Assembly: GCA_011045925.1 (NCBI GenBank)
Contig: DSBS01000052.1
Location: forward strand, 1-7,190
Reading direction: 5' to 3'
Source: Candidatus Woesearchaeota archaeon
Lineage (GTDB): Archaea; Nanobdellota; Nanobdellia; Woesearchaeales; JASKKU01
DNA: 7,190 nt
The notes under the pieces are model-generated. The model searched no databases and was not told the DNA's origin. It saw nothing but the letters and a program-made list of their open reading frames with translations. Positions 1 through 5,520 of the stretch are shown here, piece after piece (the first letter of the stretch is position 1; each line of letters begins with the position of its first letter). A program made the position numbers and the translations under genes.

Positions 1-30
1 AGCGCAAGTTTGGTGCTAGCGTGAGCTCTC

Positions 31-57
31 TTTCAGCCCGAACAATGCGGGCTGAAA
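31..57 (+). other. Perfect 10-bp stem-loop inside the IS repeat
   Basis: TTTCAGCCCG (31-40) pairs perfectly with CGGGCTGAAA (48-57) around a 7-base loop, AACAATG. It lies inside the transposase coding frame (residues 10-19) and recurs at 7148-7174 in the inverted copy. It could be a subterminal transposase site, an mRNA structure or, on the opposite strand, a barrier to readthrough into the IS. The pairing is certain and the role is unknown. Confidence 0.7.
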
Positions 58-58
58 T

Positions 59-85
59 ATATTGTAGGGCTATCGCCCACAATAT
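59..85 (+). other. Second stem-loop inside the IS repeat, one bulged base
   Basis: ATATTGT (59-65) pairs with ACAATAT (79-85) and GGGC (67-70) pairs with GCCC (75-78), leaving A66 bulged and a TATC loop. It follows the first hairpin directly and is repeated in the right copy at 7120-7146. Eleven base pairs next to ten more within 55 bases is more structure than expected in AT-rich coding DNA. Confidence 0.65.
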
Positions 86-135
86 TATTTGTTTTTTATT
101 TGGACTTTTTGAACAGAGCCTCTTTTTGAGTTAAA

Positions 136-143
136 TTTATAAA
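136..143 (+). promoter_or_regulatory. TATA box of the dUTPase gene
   Basis: TTTATAAA is centred about 27 bases before the ATG at 167, the distance expected if transcription begins at or next to the start codon. It lies just 15 bases inside the end of the IS repeat, so the IS sits immediately upstream of this promoter. Confidence 0.6.
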
Positions 144-166
144 GAGCTGAATCCAGGCCAGCTAAA

Positions 167-673
167 ATGGCAAGAGAACTGAGCATAAAGGTAAAAAAGC
201 TGTCTGATAATGCTGAGCTTCCTGAGTACATGTATGAGTCTGATGTGGGGCTGGACTTCAGGTCTAACGAGGATGCTACGCTTAAGCCCATGGAGCAGAA
301 GCATGTAAAGACAGGAGTTGCTGTAATAATCCCTGAAAACCATGTTGGCTTAATTAGGGACAGGGCTGGCATTGTCAGCAAGATGAATGTTCATACTGTG
401 GCCGGCACTTTCGACCCTGAGTACAGGGGCGAGGTTACTATCGGGCTGGTAAACCTTGGAGAGAATGAAGTAATGATTGAAAAAGGCATGAGAATCGCCC
501 AGATGATAATCGTGCCTGCAGCAAGGGTTGATGTGGAGGAAGTGGATGAGCTGCCTGACACTGAAAGAAGCGACAAAAGCTTCGGCTCAACCGGCATCAA
601 GGACAGGGCTGAGCTGCTCAAGGAGATTGAGGACGACCTGAAGCAGCAGCATGAAATGACAGGTGATGAGTAG
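167..673 (+). CDS. dUTPase-like nucleotide diphosphatase
   Basis: Predicted cytosolic trimeric dUTPase, hydrolysing dUTP to dUMP and pyrophosphate, which keeps uracil out of DNA and supplies dUMP for thymidylate. All five dUTPase motifs can be placed in this 168-residue protein: I at 25-30 (SDVGLD, usual ADAGxD), II at 65-71 (DRAGIVS, usual PRSGLA), III at 80-89 (GTFDPEYRGE, with the putative catalytic Asp83 and Tyr86), IV at 106-112 (KGMRIAQ) and V at 134-143 (ends FGSTG). Motif II has Ala67 where phosphate-binding Ser is usual, and motif V has SDKS where Gly is common. The related dCTP deaminase family is the main alternative, but motif III and the FGSTG tail favour dUTPase. Residues 144-168 form a charged helical extension. 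The ATG is chosen because a TATA box lies 27 bases upstream and no Shine-Dalgarno is present. Poly-T follows the stop. Confidence 0.85.
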   Translation: MARELSIKVKKLSDNAELPEYMYESDVGLDFRSNEDATLKPMEQKHVKTGVAVIIPENHVGLIRDRAGIVSKMNVHTVAGTFDPEYRGEVTIGLVNLGENEVMIEKGMRIAQMIIVPAARVDVEEVDELPDTERSDKSFGSTGIKDRAELLKEIEDDLKQQHEMTGDE

Positions 674-702
674 TTTTTTTGCTTCTTTGTTTTTTCTTTT
701 TC
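674..702 (+). terminator. Poly-T transcription end after the dUTPase gene
   Basis: Immediately after the TAG stop come T-runs of 7, 6 and 5 bases (674-680, 690-695, 697-701) without a strong hairpin. Oligo-T tracts without a stem are the usual archaeal terminator. Confidence 0.5.
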
Positions 703-744
703 TAAAGAGTTCTAATGGATAAGCACATCCTAAACACAAAAACA

Positions 745-1218
745 TTATTTTTCTGCAACAATAAAGAAATCCTGAGAATTGTTCAGGTACTCTTCTTTTT
801 CAGCAAATTCTATCTGCAGCTTTAGAAACCCCTCTTTGTTTTTTACTTTTTCCAGGTCATACTTGTCCAGCAGGTTAAATACGCCTAGAATTTTAATAAT
901 TTTAAATTTTGAGCTTGTTAAAGAAGACTTTAATTCATCCAATGTGAACTCGTGGCTTATGTGCCCTTTTTCCTGGCCTGCCCAGCAGATATACCTGTCT
1001 CCTGAAAACATGTTTTTTTCAAATAGATTGTAGTTTTCTTCCTTAAGCTCTCTTAAGCGGCAGTAAATAAACCTGTTATTGACATTGCCAAGCAATCTGC
1101 CATTCTTTTTCAGCACCCTGCATATTTCACTTAGGGCAAGGGCATGGTCTCCACAATAATCCAGGAAGCCTGCATGAAACAGAATAAGATTAAATTTAAT
1201 TGAATTGCAAAACCAGAA
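745..1218 (-). pseudogene. C-terminal remnant of a class I SAM-dependent methyltransferase
   Basis: The reading frame continues upstream of the ATG at 1116, through 1200, to stops at 1219-1224. The extended peptide shows the second half of a Rossmann methyltransferase: FNLILFHAGFLDY (post-II strand, family pattern FDlil...vl.y), then EICRVLKKNGRLLGNV (helix plus 'vLkpGG' strand) and a C-terminal ending DFFIVAEK. The SAM-binding GxGxG motif and the first half of the domain are absent: upstream there are four in-frame stops, then the end of the next gene at 1259. No good start codon serves this fragment, and ATG 1116 would begin in the middle of the conserved strand. It is therefore a 5'-truncated pseudogene. 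The substrate cannot be inferred. It sits just downstream of the envelope operon on the same strand. Confidence 0.75.
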
Positions 1219-1232
1219 TTATTAGAGACTTG

Positions 1233-1247
1233 CTTAAAAAATTTAAG
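1233..1247 (-). terminator. Possible AT-rich terminator after the envelope operon
   Basis: On the minus strand CTTAAA and TTTAAG form a 6-bp stem around TTT, and the T6 run overlaps it, 12 bases past the stop of the membrane-protein gene. It is a weak structure but well placed to end the two-gene operon. Confidence 0.35.
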
Positions 1248-1258
1248 ATTTCTTTGAA

Positions 1259-2125
1259 TCAGCCTTTATCCTTGCTCTCTTCTTTCTTTTCTTCTGCTTT
1301 TGGCTCAGGTTTATTTTCCTTTTGCTTTTTTGCTTCCTTCAGCTTTTTAGCCTGCTCGGTTACCTTTTCCGATAGCTTTTTGCTTTTGTCTTTCACATGG
1401 TGGGCCAGCTTCTTTGAATGATGAGCTATTGACTTAGCTGCCTTGCTGCCATGCTTTTTGGAAGCGTGCTTTATTGCCTTGCCTGCCTCAGCGGATTTTT
1501 TCTTAACACTGGCAAATGCCTTTTTTGCCTTGTCCGGGTTTTTCTTAAACAGAAAAAACAGCCCGGCTGCCAATGCAACCACAATTGCAACCCAGAGCAA
1601 AGCTGTGAGAAACCCCGAACTAATCCTTTTTCCTTCTGACTGGTAAACAAGGTCTGAGGGAAGCCCGGATACCTCTGCTATATCTCTTTCCCTTGGGTTT
1701 TTTTCTGTTATTAAAACTTCATCCCAGAACAACAAATCATTAATTATGCCTTCCATAAGGTCGTGAACTGTTACTGTTGCAACGCTTACGTATGCGTAGG
1801 GGACTTTATTCACGGTATTTTCTATTACAATGAAAAGATAATCTTTTTCATAGCCTCTTAGCAGTGCTGAGTTTGCGAAGATGGAAGCCCACCAGGCAAT
1901 TAGCTCTGTGTCATAGCTGTCTGCGCCACTTGCCTCTATGCTTACAAAGATTGTATTTCCTGATATAGAAATTTCTTCTGCCTTAACTCCGTTAAGCTCA
2001 AGCAGCCTTTCAAGAATCTCTGCATTCTTCGAGTCAATTAGCCTTTCCTGGCTGGCAAATGCTAAAGGGATTGCCAATAGAAGCGCAATTACAATTCCAA
2101 GAGTTTTTATTGCAGTGGTTGCCAT
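1259..2125 (-). CDS. Single-pass membrane protein with Lys-rich histone-H1-like tail
   Basis: Family not recognised. The 288-residue protein has clear topology. A Sec signal peptide covers about residues 1-25 (hydrophobic 9-23, likely cleavage after AFA/S). An ectodomain of about 145 residues (26-170) follows. One transmembrane helix lies at 171-193. The last 95 residues are basic: 33 Lys, 6 His, many Ala/Ser, with repeated KKxxxxAxK-type spacing such as KKAFASVKKKSAEAGKA. The extreme C-terminus (270-288) adds Pro/Glu/Lys. The tail should be cytoplasmic by the positive-inside rule and resembles eukaryotic H1 or bacterial HU/H1-like Lys-Ala tails, which bind DNA or RNA without sequence preference. 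Nucleic-acid binding here is inference; a cell-wall, polyphosphate or ribosome contact is equally possible. The start lies 9 bases after the stop of the lipoprotein gene, so the two are co-transcribed. Confidence 0.7.
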   Translation of the reverse strand: MATTAIKTLGIVIALLLAIPLAFASQERLIDSKNAEILERLLELNGVKAEEISISGNTIFVSIEASGADSYDTELIAWWASIFANSALLRGYEKDYLFIVIENTVNKVPYAYVSVATVTVHDLMEGIINDLLFWDEVLITEKNPRERDIAEVSGLPSDLVYQSEGKRISSGFLTALLWVAIVVALAAGLFFLFKKNPDKAKKAFASVKKKSAEAGKAIKHASKKHGSKAAKSIAHHSKKLAHHVKDKSKKLSEKVTEQAKKLKEAKKQKENKPEPKAEEKKEESKDKG

Positions 2126-2134
2126 TTTTATGCC

Positions 2135-3415
2135 TTAGTATGCTGTGATTCCGTCAAGGTCGCAGTTTGCAGGGTCAACAAAGCAGTCCTCAAGCCTGGT
2201 GCTTCTTTTTGCCCTTTGTGTTGCAAGCTTAACCACTACTTCAAATGTTTCTTTTGATATAGTTGAAGCTGTGCTTCCAAATACAGGAACATATGCTGTT
2301 GCGTACTCAAGACCCTTGCCCAGGAATACAGCGCCTTTCAGTACTTCAGCATGGCCTTCCTGTATTTTTCCCTGTGCAAGCAGGTCATCAAACTTCTTCA
2401 CCTGCTTGTAAACGCCATTTACCTCATCATATATCTTCTTGAACTGCTGGACTTTTTTGTTTATTGCCTGGTACTGGGCGCTTGCCTTGTCGTACTTGTC
2501 CTTAAGCCCTTCCAGGCGAGCCATCTCCCATTTCATGTCCTCACTGCTTCTTTGCCAAGCCCATTTCCAGCCTTCCTCTGCTACAACCCCGGCGCCATCC
2601 TTTGCATAATCAATAGCGCCTTCCTTGAGCTTGTCAATCAGGGCATTTGCCTGCTCATCAATTCTTTTTATCGTATCCTGGGTTTCTTTTATCTCGCTTA
2701 AGCCTTCCAGAAGCTGAGTTATGGATTCCTCACCAACATCGTTCCTGTACTTTATATAATCCCTTGCAATTGCCCGGCGAACATCCTCATCATAGATACT
2801 AGACAGTATTTCTTCTCTCTGCTGCCTGAAATAATCCCTTTGCACAATTCCCGGGGCGTTATTGTATACAGTGTCTTTCTGCTCCTTGAGCTTTTTCAGC
2901 TCATCCCTTAAGTCCCGATCTCTTGGATTATTCCTTACTGCTTCTTCCATCCGGTCTATCTTTTCCTGGAGGCTTTCAAAGTCTGAGATTTTAATCATTG
3001 AGCCTAGCTTGTCAAAGCAATCTCTCTGGCTCTTTCCTGTGAGAAGCGTGCATGCAACCGGGTCTTCTTTTGCTGTTGCAACTGAAAGTATGCAGCCGTC
3101 TCTTGTATGCTTAGAATCCTTACCCCCAACAATCTCATCGCAATTCGAGTAATCTCCTGTGTTCATTGCAACCGTAGAATAGCATTCATCTTTCAATGAG
3201 ATGAGGCTCTTGTCCGCCTTTTCATCCTGTGAGCCAATCTTCCCGCAATAAAAAGAGCTATTCATTTGCGCAGCCACTCGCATATAGCAGCTATTCGGGT
3301 CAGGATCGTCCCTGCAGGGGTCTCTTGATGTGAAGAACTCATCGCAGCCAGTGAGTAAAAGCGATGCTAAAATCACCAGAAAGAATAATAGGAATGTTGT
3401 GCTTTTGCAGCTCAT
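2135..3415 (-). CDS. Cys-repeat coiled-coil lipoprotein
   Basis: Family not recognised. This is a 426-residue surface protein. A signal peptide (hydrophobic 8-22) ends in a lipobox, LLTGC, with Cys24 as the probable lipidated residue. Residues 43-125 hold three exactly spaced units, C-x3-VA-x8-C-x2-[IL], at Cys43/57, Cys78/92 and Cys108/122, with Cys133 starting what may be a fourth. Each unit reads as a helical hairpin closed by a disulfide. Residues 145-345 are highly charged and predicted coiled coil (EKIDRMEEAV, ELKKLKEQK, then Trp-rich GWKWAWQ at 282-288). A more hydrophobic part, 358-400, includes YVPVFGSTAS, and the end has a last Cys pair (411/418). It should be anchored outside the membrane. 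It is first in a two-gene operon with the membrane protein 9 bases downstream. The start is supported by a TATA box 26 bases upstream. Confidence 0.75.
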   Translation of the reverse strand: MSCKSTTFLLFFLVILASLLLTGCDEFFTSRDPCRDDPDPNSCYMRVAAQMNSSFYCGKIGSQDEKADKSLISLKDECYSTVAMNTGDYSNCDEIVGGKDSKHTRDGCILSVATAKEDPVACTLLTGKSQRDCFDKLGSMIKISDFESLQEKIDRMEEAVRNNPRDRDLRDELKKLKEQKDTVYNNAPGIVQRDYFRQQREEILSSIYDEDVRRAIARDYIKYRNDVGEESITQLLEGLSEIKETQDTIKRIDEQANALIDKLKEGAIDYAKDGAGVVAEEGWKWAWQRSSEDMKWEMARLEGLKDKYDKASAQYQAINKKVQQFKKIYDEVNGVYKQVKKFDDLLAQGKIQEGHAEVLKGAVFLGKGLEYATAYVPVFGSTASTISKETFEVVVKLATQRAKRSTRLEDCFVDPANCDLDGITAY

Positions 3416-3437
3416 TTCCGGGTTGAGTATAATTTAG

Positions 3438-3445
3438 TTTTTAAA
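3438..3445 (-). promoter_or_regulatory. TATA box of the lipoprotein operon
   Basis: On the minus strand, TTTAAAAA is centred about 26 bases before the ATG at 3415, giving a leaderless or near-leaderless transcript. It forms the left half of a compact divergent promoter region (3416-3521). Confidence 0.5.
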
Positions 3446-3492
3446 GGTTTGTTTTTCCAATAAAAATCAAGAAAAGTGAAAAAGGTCTCTTG

Positions 3493-3500
3493 TTAAAAAC
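3493..3500 (+). promoter_or_regulatory. TATA-like box of the alpha/beta protein gene
   Basis: TTAAAAAC is centred 25 bases before the GTG at 3522. It is weaker than the other boxes here, but the spacing agrees and it supports GTG 3522 over the in-frame ATG at 3570, which has no comparable box. It lies back to back with the lipoprotein promoter about 50 bases away. Confidence 0.4.
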
Positions 3501-3521
3501 AATTCTTGTAGCCCTTGCCGA

Positions 3522-4340
3522 GTGATTAAAAACAAAGCCTTTAAGAATGAGAAAAGCACACCTCAAAAAATGGAATCCGAAAGTGCTGAAGATATAAACA
3601 GCTATATCCCTTTAAGGTATAGGAGCCTTGCAACAAATCAAAGGTTCTTAGAGTTTAATCATCCTTATTTTGGAAAGTTTGAGGAGCACATAAAAAAGAA
3701 CCTTGAGGAGCGCATCCCGGAATTTGGCTCTAAGTACCTTTGGGGGGAAGACAGGAAACTGCTTAAAGAATGCAGAGCACATGCAGGCGCATTTTCAAAA
3801 CAAAGAAAAAAAATCCTTGATGCAACTGTAATGCTTGTGCATCCTTTTTATGCTCATCTCAGCCACTCTGACAAAGTTAGTGGTGAAGATGCACTCTCCG
3901 AGATGAATTATTATCTTGATGAGCTTATTGATTTCGTGGAGCAGTCTCAGAAGCTGGGTGCTAAGGTTGTGCTTTTTGAAACCATACACCATTATGCTGC
4001 TTCTACAAGCTCGCTTTTAGAGGAAGGCTTTGTTGACTCTGTTTTTTTTACTGAGTACGATTCAGGAATGCCTATTGATCTTAGGCGACTCTACGAATAC
4101 AGGAAAGATAGTGTGTTTTTTTCAGGAGGATACAATGGAAAATGCCTTTCTACTGCTATAAATGTAATAAAGAGTTTTTCTGAATCGCTTGATCTCTGGG
4201 GCGTACATGAGCTTATGCTTAATTCTCCCCAGGACTGTGTTGGCAGCCTTAAAGTAAAAAAAGTTAAGCACCTTGACAGAAAAAGGATTATAAGCAAAGA
4301 AGAAGCACTAAAGAAAATTAAGAAAAAGACTACTCGCTAG
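3522..4340 (+). CDS. Alpha/beta protein of unknown function
   Basis: Not recognised. The 272-residue soluble protein has no signal peptide or membrane segment. Residues 1-95 are charged and mostly helical. From residue 100 there is an alternating strand/helix pattern of Rossmann type: strand 101-108 (ATVMLVHP), helix 122-145, strand 148-153 (KVVLFE), strand 172-178 (DSVFFTE), strand 197-201 followed by a glycine turn and helix (GGYNGKC 202-208), and strand 228-233. His107, His156/157, Glu178, Asp180 and Cys208 are candidate functional residues because they end strands. The GGYxGxC turn weakly recalls the cysteine loop of isochorismatase-like hydrolases, but their N-terminal catalytic Asp pattern is not evident, so no function is assigned. 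The tail is Lys-rich. The GTG start is preferred from the TATA spacing; ATG 3570 (Met17) is the alternative. It diverges from the lipoprotein operon. Confidence 0.65.
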   Translation: MIKNKAFKNEKSTPQKMESESAEDINSYIPLRYRSLATNQRFLEFNHPYFGKFEEHIKKNLEERIPEFGSKYLWGEDRKLLKECRAHAGAFSKQRKKILDATVMLVHPFYAHLSHSDKVSGEDALSEMNYYLDELIDFVEQSQKLGAKVVLFETIHHYAASTSSLLEEGFVDSVFFTEYDSGMPIDLRRLYEYRKDSVFFSGGYNGKCLSTAINVIKSFSESLDLWGVHELMLNSPQDCVGSLKVKKVKHLDRKRIISKEEALKKIKKKTTR

Positions 4341-4359
4341 TTGCAAAAAAACAAAACAA

Positions 4360-4369
4360 TATAAATAAT
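4360..4369 (+). promoter_or_regulatory. TATA box of the PHP gene
   Basis: TATAAATAAT, the best archaeal TATA match in the window, is centred about 27 bases before the ATG at 4391. It shows that the broken PHP gene still carries a promoter and fixes its original start. Confidence 0.65.
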
Positions 4370-4390
4370 TCTCCCTTATCCTATTTGAGT

Positions 4391-5474
4391 ATGAGAAAGC
4401 CTAACGTAATCATGGATACACATATTCACTCAAAAGCCTCAGATGGGTGCCTGGGCACCGAGTGAAGTTGTGAGGCAAGCCAGGGCAAGAGGGCTTAAGG
4501 CAATTGCCCTAACTGACCATGACACTGTCTATGGGCTTCCTGAGGTAATGGAGGAAGGCTACAGCTAAGGGGTAATTGTTATCCCGGGCATCGAAATTGA
4601 TGCCGAGTATGAATCTGAAAAAGGCAAAGTGAAAAACATCGAGCTGCTTGGCCTTGGGATAAATGATAAAATCTTAGAATTCACTAGAAAAAGGGCTGAT
4701 GAGAGAAAGAGGTCTTTAGAACATTACATTAAGGCTTTAAATAAATATTTCAGCTCTTCGAATTTTGAGGAGAGAAACAGAGGAAGCAGGTTTCCTTTAA
4801 AGATGCCTGCTCTGCTTTCTGTAGAAGAGTTAATTGACTGGAAGAATAAAAAAGACAATTACAACAACCCTGAGCCGCTTTTGTCCAAGATTGATGTTGT
4901 TAAGTACATTGCTGAGAATTTTTCAGGCGATCCTGAGAGCGAGAGAAAGTCTAAATCGGTAAACAGGGAATTTTTAGAGGAGCTGAAAAAAGAGTATGGC
5001 TTTTTGTTTGAGAACAATGAAAACAAAAAACCCAGCTTTTATGAGGCTATTGATGCTGTGAAAAATTCTGGGGGGATTGCTGTTGTTGCGCATCCTGGGT
5101 TATCAAAAGGCTATAAAAACGGAATGATTAAGGAATGGGAAAAGGATGAGGATAATTGGTTTTCTTCTTCTGAGAAAGCACTAACGCCTTTGAAATTTAT
5201 TGAAGACCTGAAAAAACACGGCTTAGACGGGGTTGAGCTTTATCTCTATAGTGGAAATGACAAGCCGCATGCAGATGGCCAGGAGCTCATTAACAGGTAC
5301 TTTTCCAGGCTTGCTTCTAAGCTGGGCCTGATTACAACATTGGGCTCTGACTGCCACGGGCCAAAGGGAAGTGGGCCGCACATGGGGAAGTTCGGCTCTG
5401 ATAAAATCATCCTCGAAGATATTGTTGACAGGTATAAATGCTCCAAACCCAAGCGAGTTGTTCCCTCAAAGTAG
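4391..5474 (+). pseudogene. PHP-domain phosphoesterase, TrpH/RNase AM-like, broken by frameshift and stop
   Basis: The ancestral product is a cytosolic metal-dependent phosphoesterase of the PHP family, closest in motif layout to TrpH/YciV (RNase AM, acting on RNA 5' ends and 3',5'-bisphosphates). The first frame from ATG 4391 encodes DTHIHSKASDG, then hits TGA at 4463-4465. A +1 shift at about 4445-4448 restores AWAPSEVVRQARARG and ALTDHDT, with exactly the family spacing after SDG. The same frame meets TAA at 4566-4568, where a residue such as Lys (AAA or AAG) would suit, then continues with VIPGIEID, VAHPG and GSDCHG. All metal-binding motifs survive across the two lesions, and the repaired protein would be about 360 residues, longer than E. 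coli TrpH (about 290). The remaining open frame (from 4569) lacks three metal motifs and should be inactive. Recent decay is the simplest reading; sequencing error would need two separate mistakes. Confidence 0.82.
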
Positions 5475-5490
5475 TCACAAAAACAAAAAG

Positions 5491-5499
5491 TATATAAAT
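5491..5499 (+). promoter_or_regulatory. TATA box of the Fic gene
   Basis: TATATAAAT is centred about 26 bases before the ATG at 5521, in the 46-base gap after the PHP stop. It gives the Fic gene its own promoter and supports this start over longer readings that overlap the PHP gene. Confidence 0.62.
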
Positions 5500-5520
5500 G
5501 CATATAACTTAACAGGGTTG

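Larger units (their letters stand above)
15..121 (+). repeat. 107-bp inverted terminal repeat, left copy (IS 3' end)
   Basis: Bases 15-121 are a perfect reverse complement of 7084-7190 (position i pairs with 7205-i), checked base by base. The left copy extends 14 bases further towards the window edge than the right copy can show, so the repeat probably continues outside both ends. Its inner edge, read outward from the interior, begins GGCTCTGTTCAAAAAG. That resembles IS ends of the GGnnCTGTT type such as IS26 (GGCACTGTTGCAAA), but the likeness is short. It contains two hairpins and the 3' end of a transposase frame. Confidence 0.9.
3..134 (+). pseudogene. C-terminal end of a DDE-type IS transposase (partial, left copy)
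   Basis: An open frame enters from the window edge and runs 43 codons to TAA at 132-134. The peptide has the look of the last helix of IS4/IS5-like (DDE_Tnp_1) transposases: KFGAS near the start, then a conserved E (residue 18) and the AHNI motif (residues 26-29), matching the family pattern 'KFG..l.sk......E...k...hNi'. The catalytic DDE residues lie outside the window, so whether the full protein is intact cannot be judged. The same peptide is encoded in inverted orientation at the other end of the window. The stop falls 12-14 bases beyond the point where perfect identity between the copies ends, so the gene may read out of the IS into flanking DNA. It is marked partial because the window cuts it. 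Family assignment is recognition by eye. Confidence 0.62.

Noticed and set aside
31..85. Intrinsic terminators of a gene ending at TGA 22-24
   Set aside because: That frame gives only seven residues, whereas the frame from position 3 stays open through both hairpins and matches a transposase C-terminus.
745..1116. A complete small protein from ATG 1116
   Set aside because: Recognisable methyltransferase sequence continues in frame upstream of this ATG, so it is an internal methionine of a truncated gene.
2135..2345. Polymorphic-toxin pre-toxin region in the lipoprotein C-terminus (YVPVFGSTAS)
   Set aside because: A short likeness to 'PvvG' pre-toxin segments, but no toxin domain or immunity gene follows; the protein ends about 50 residues later.
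2145..3152. Plus-strand open frames opposite the lipoprotein gene
   Set aside because: They are Ser/Phe/Leu-rich mirror frames of the Lys/Glu-rich coiled coil and lack starts with promoter signals.
3522..4340. Isochorismatase-like hydrolase
   Set aside because: Only the GGYxGxC turn is similar. The N-terminal Asp and the Lys of the catalytic triad could not be placed.
4391..4568. Programmed frameshift and stop readthrough in the PHP gene
   Set aside because: No slippery heptamer or pyrrolysine/selenocysteine-type structure was evident, and two separate recoding events would be needed. Decay or sequencing error is simpler.
5371..5520. A longer Fic protein of 377 residues
   Set aside because: The added 50 residues overlap the conserved end of the PHP gene in another frame, and a TATA box points to ATG 5521.
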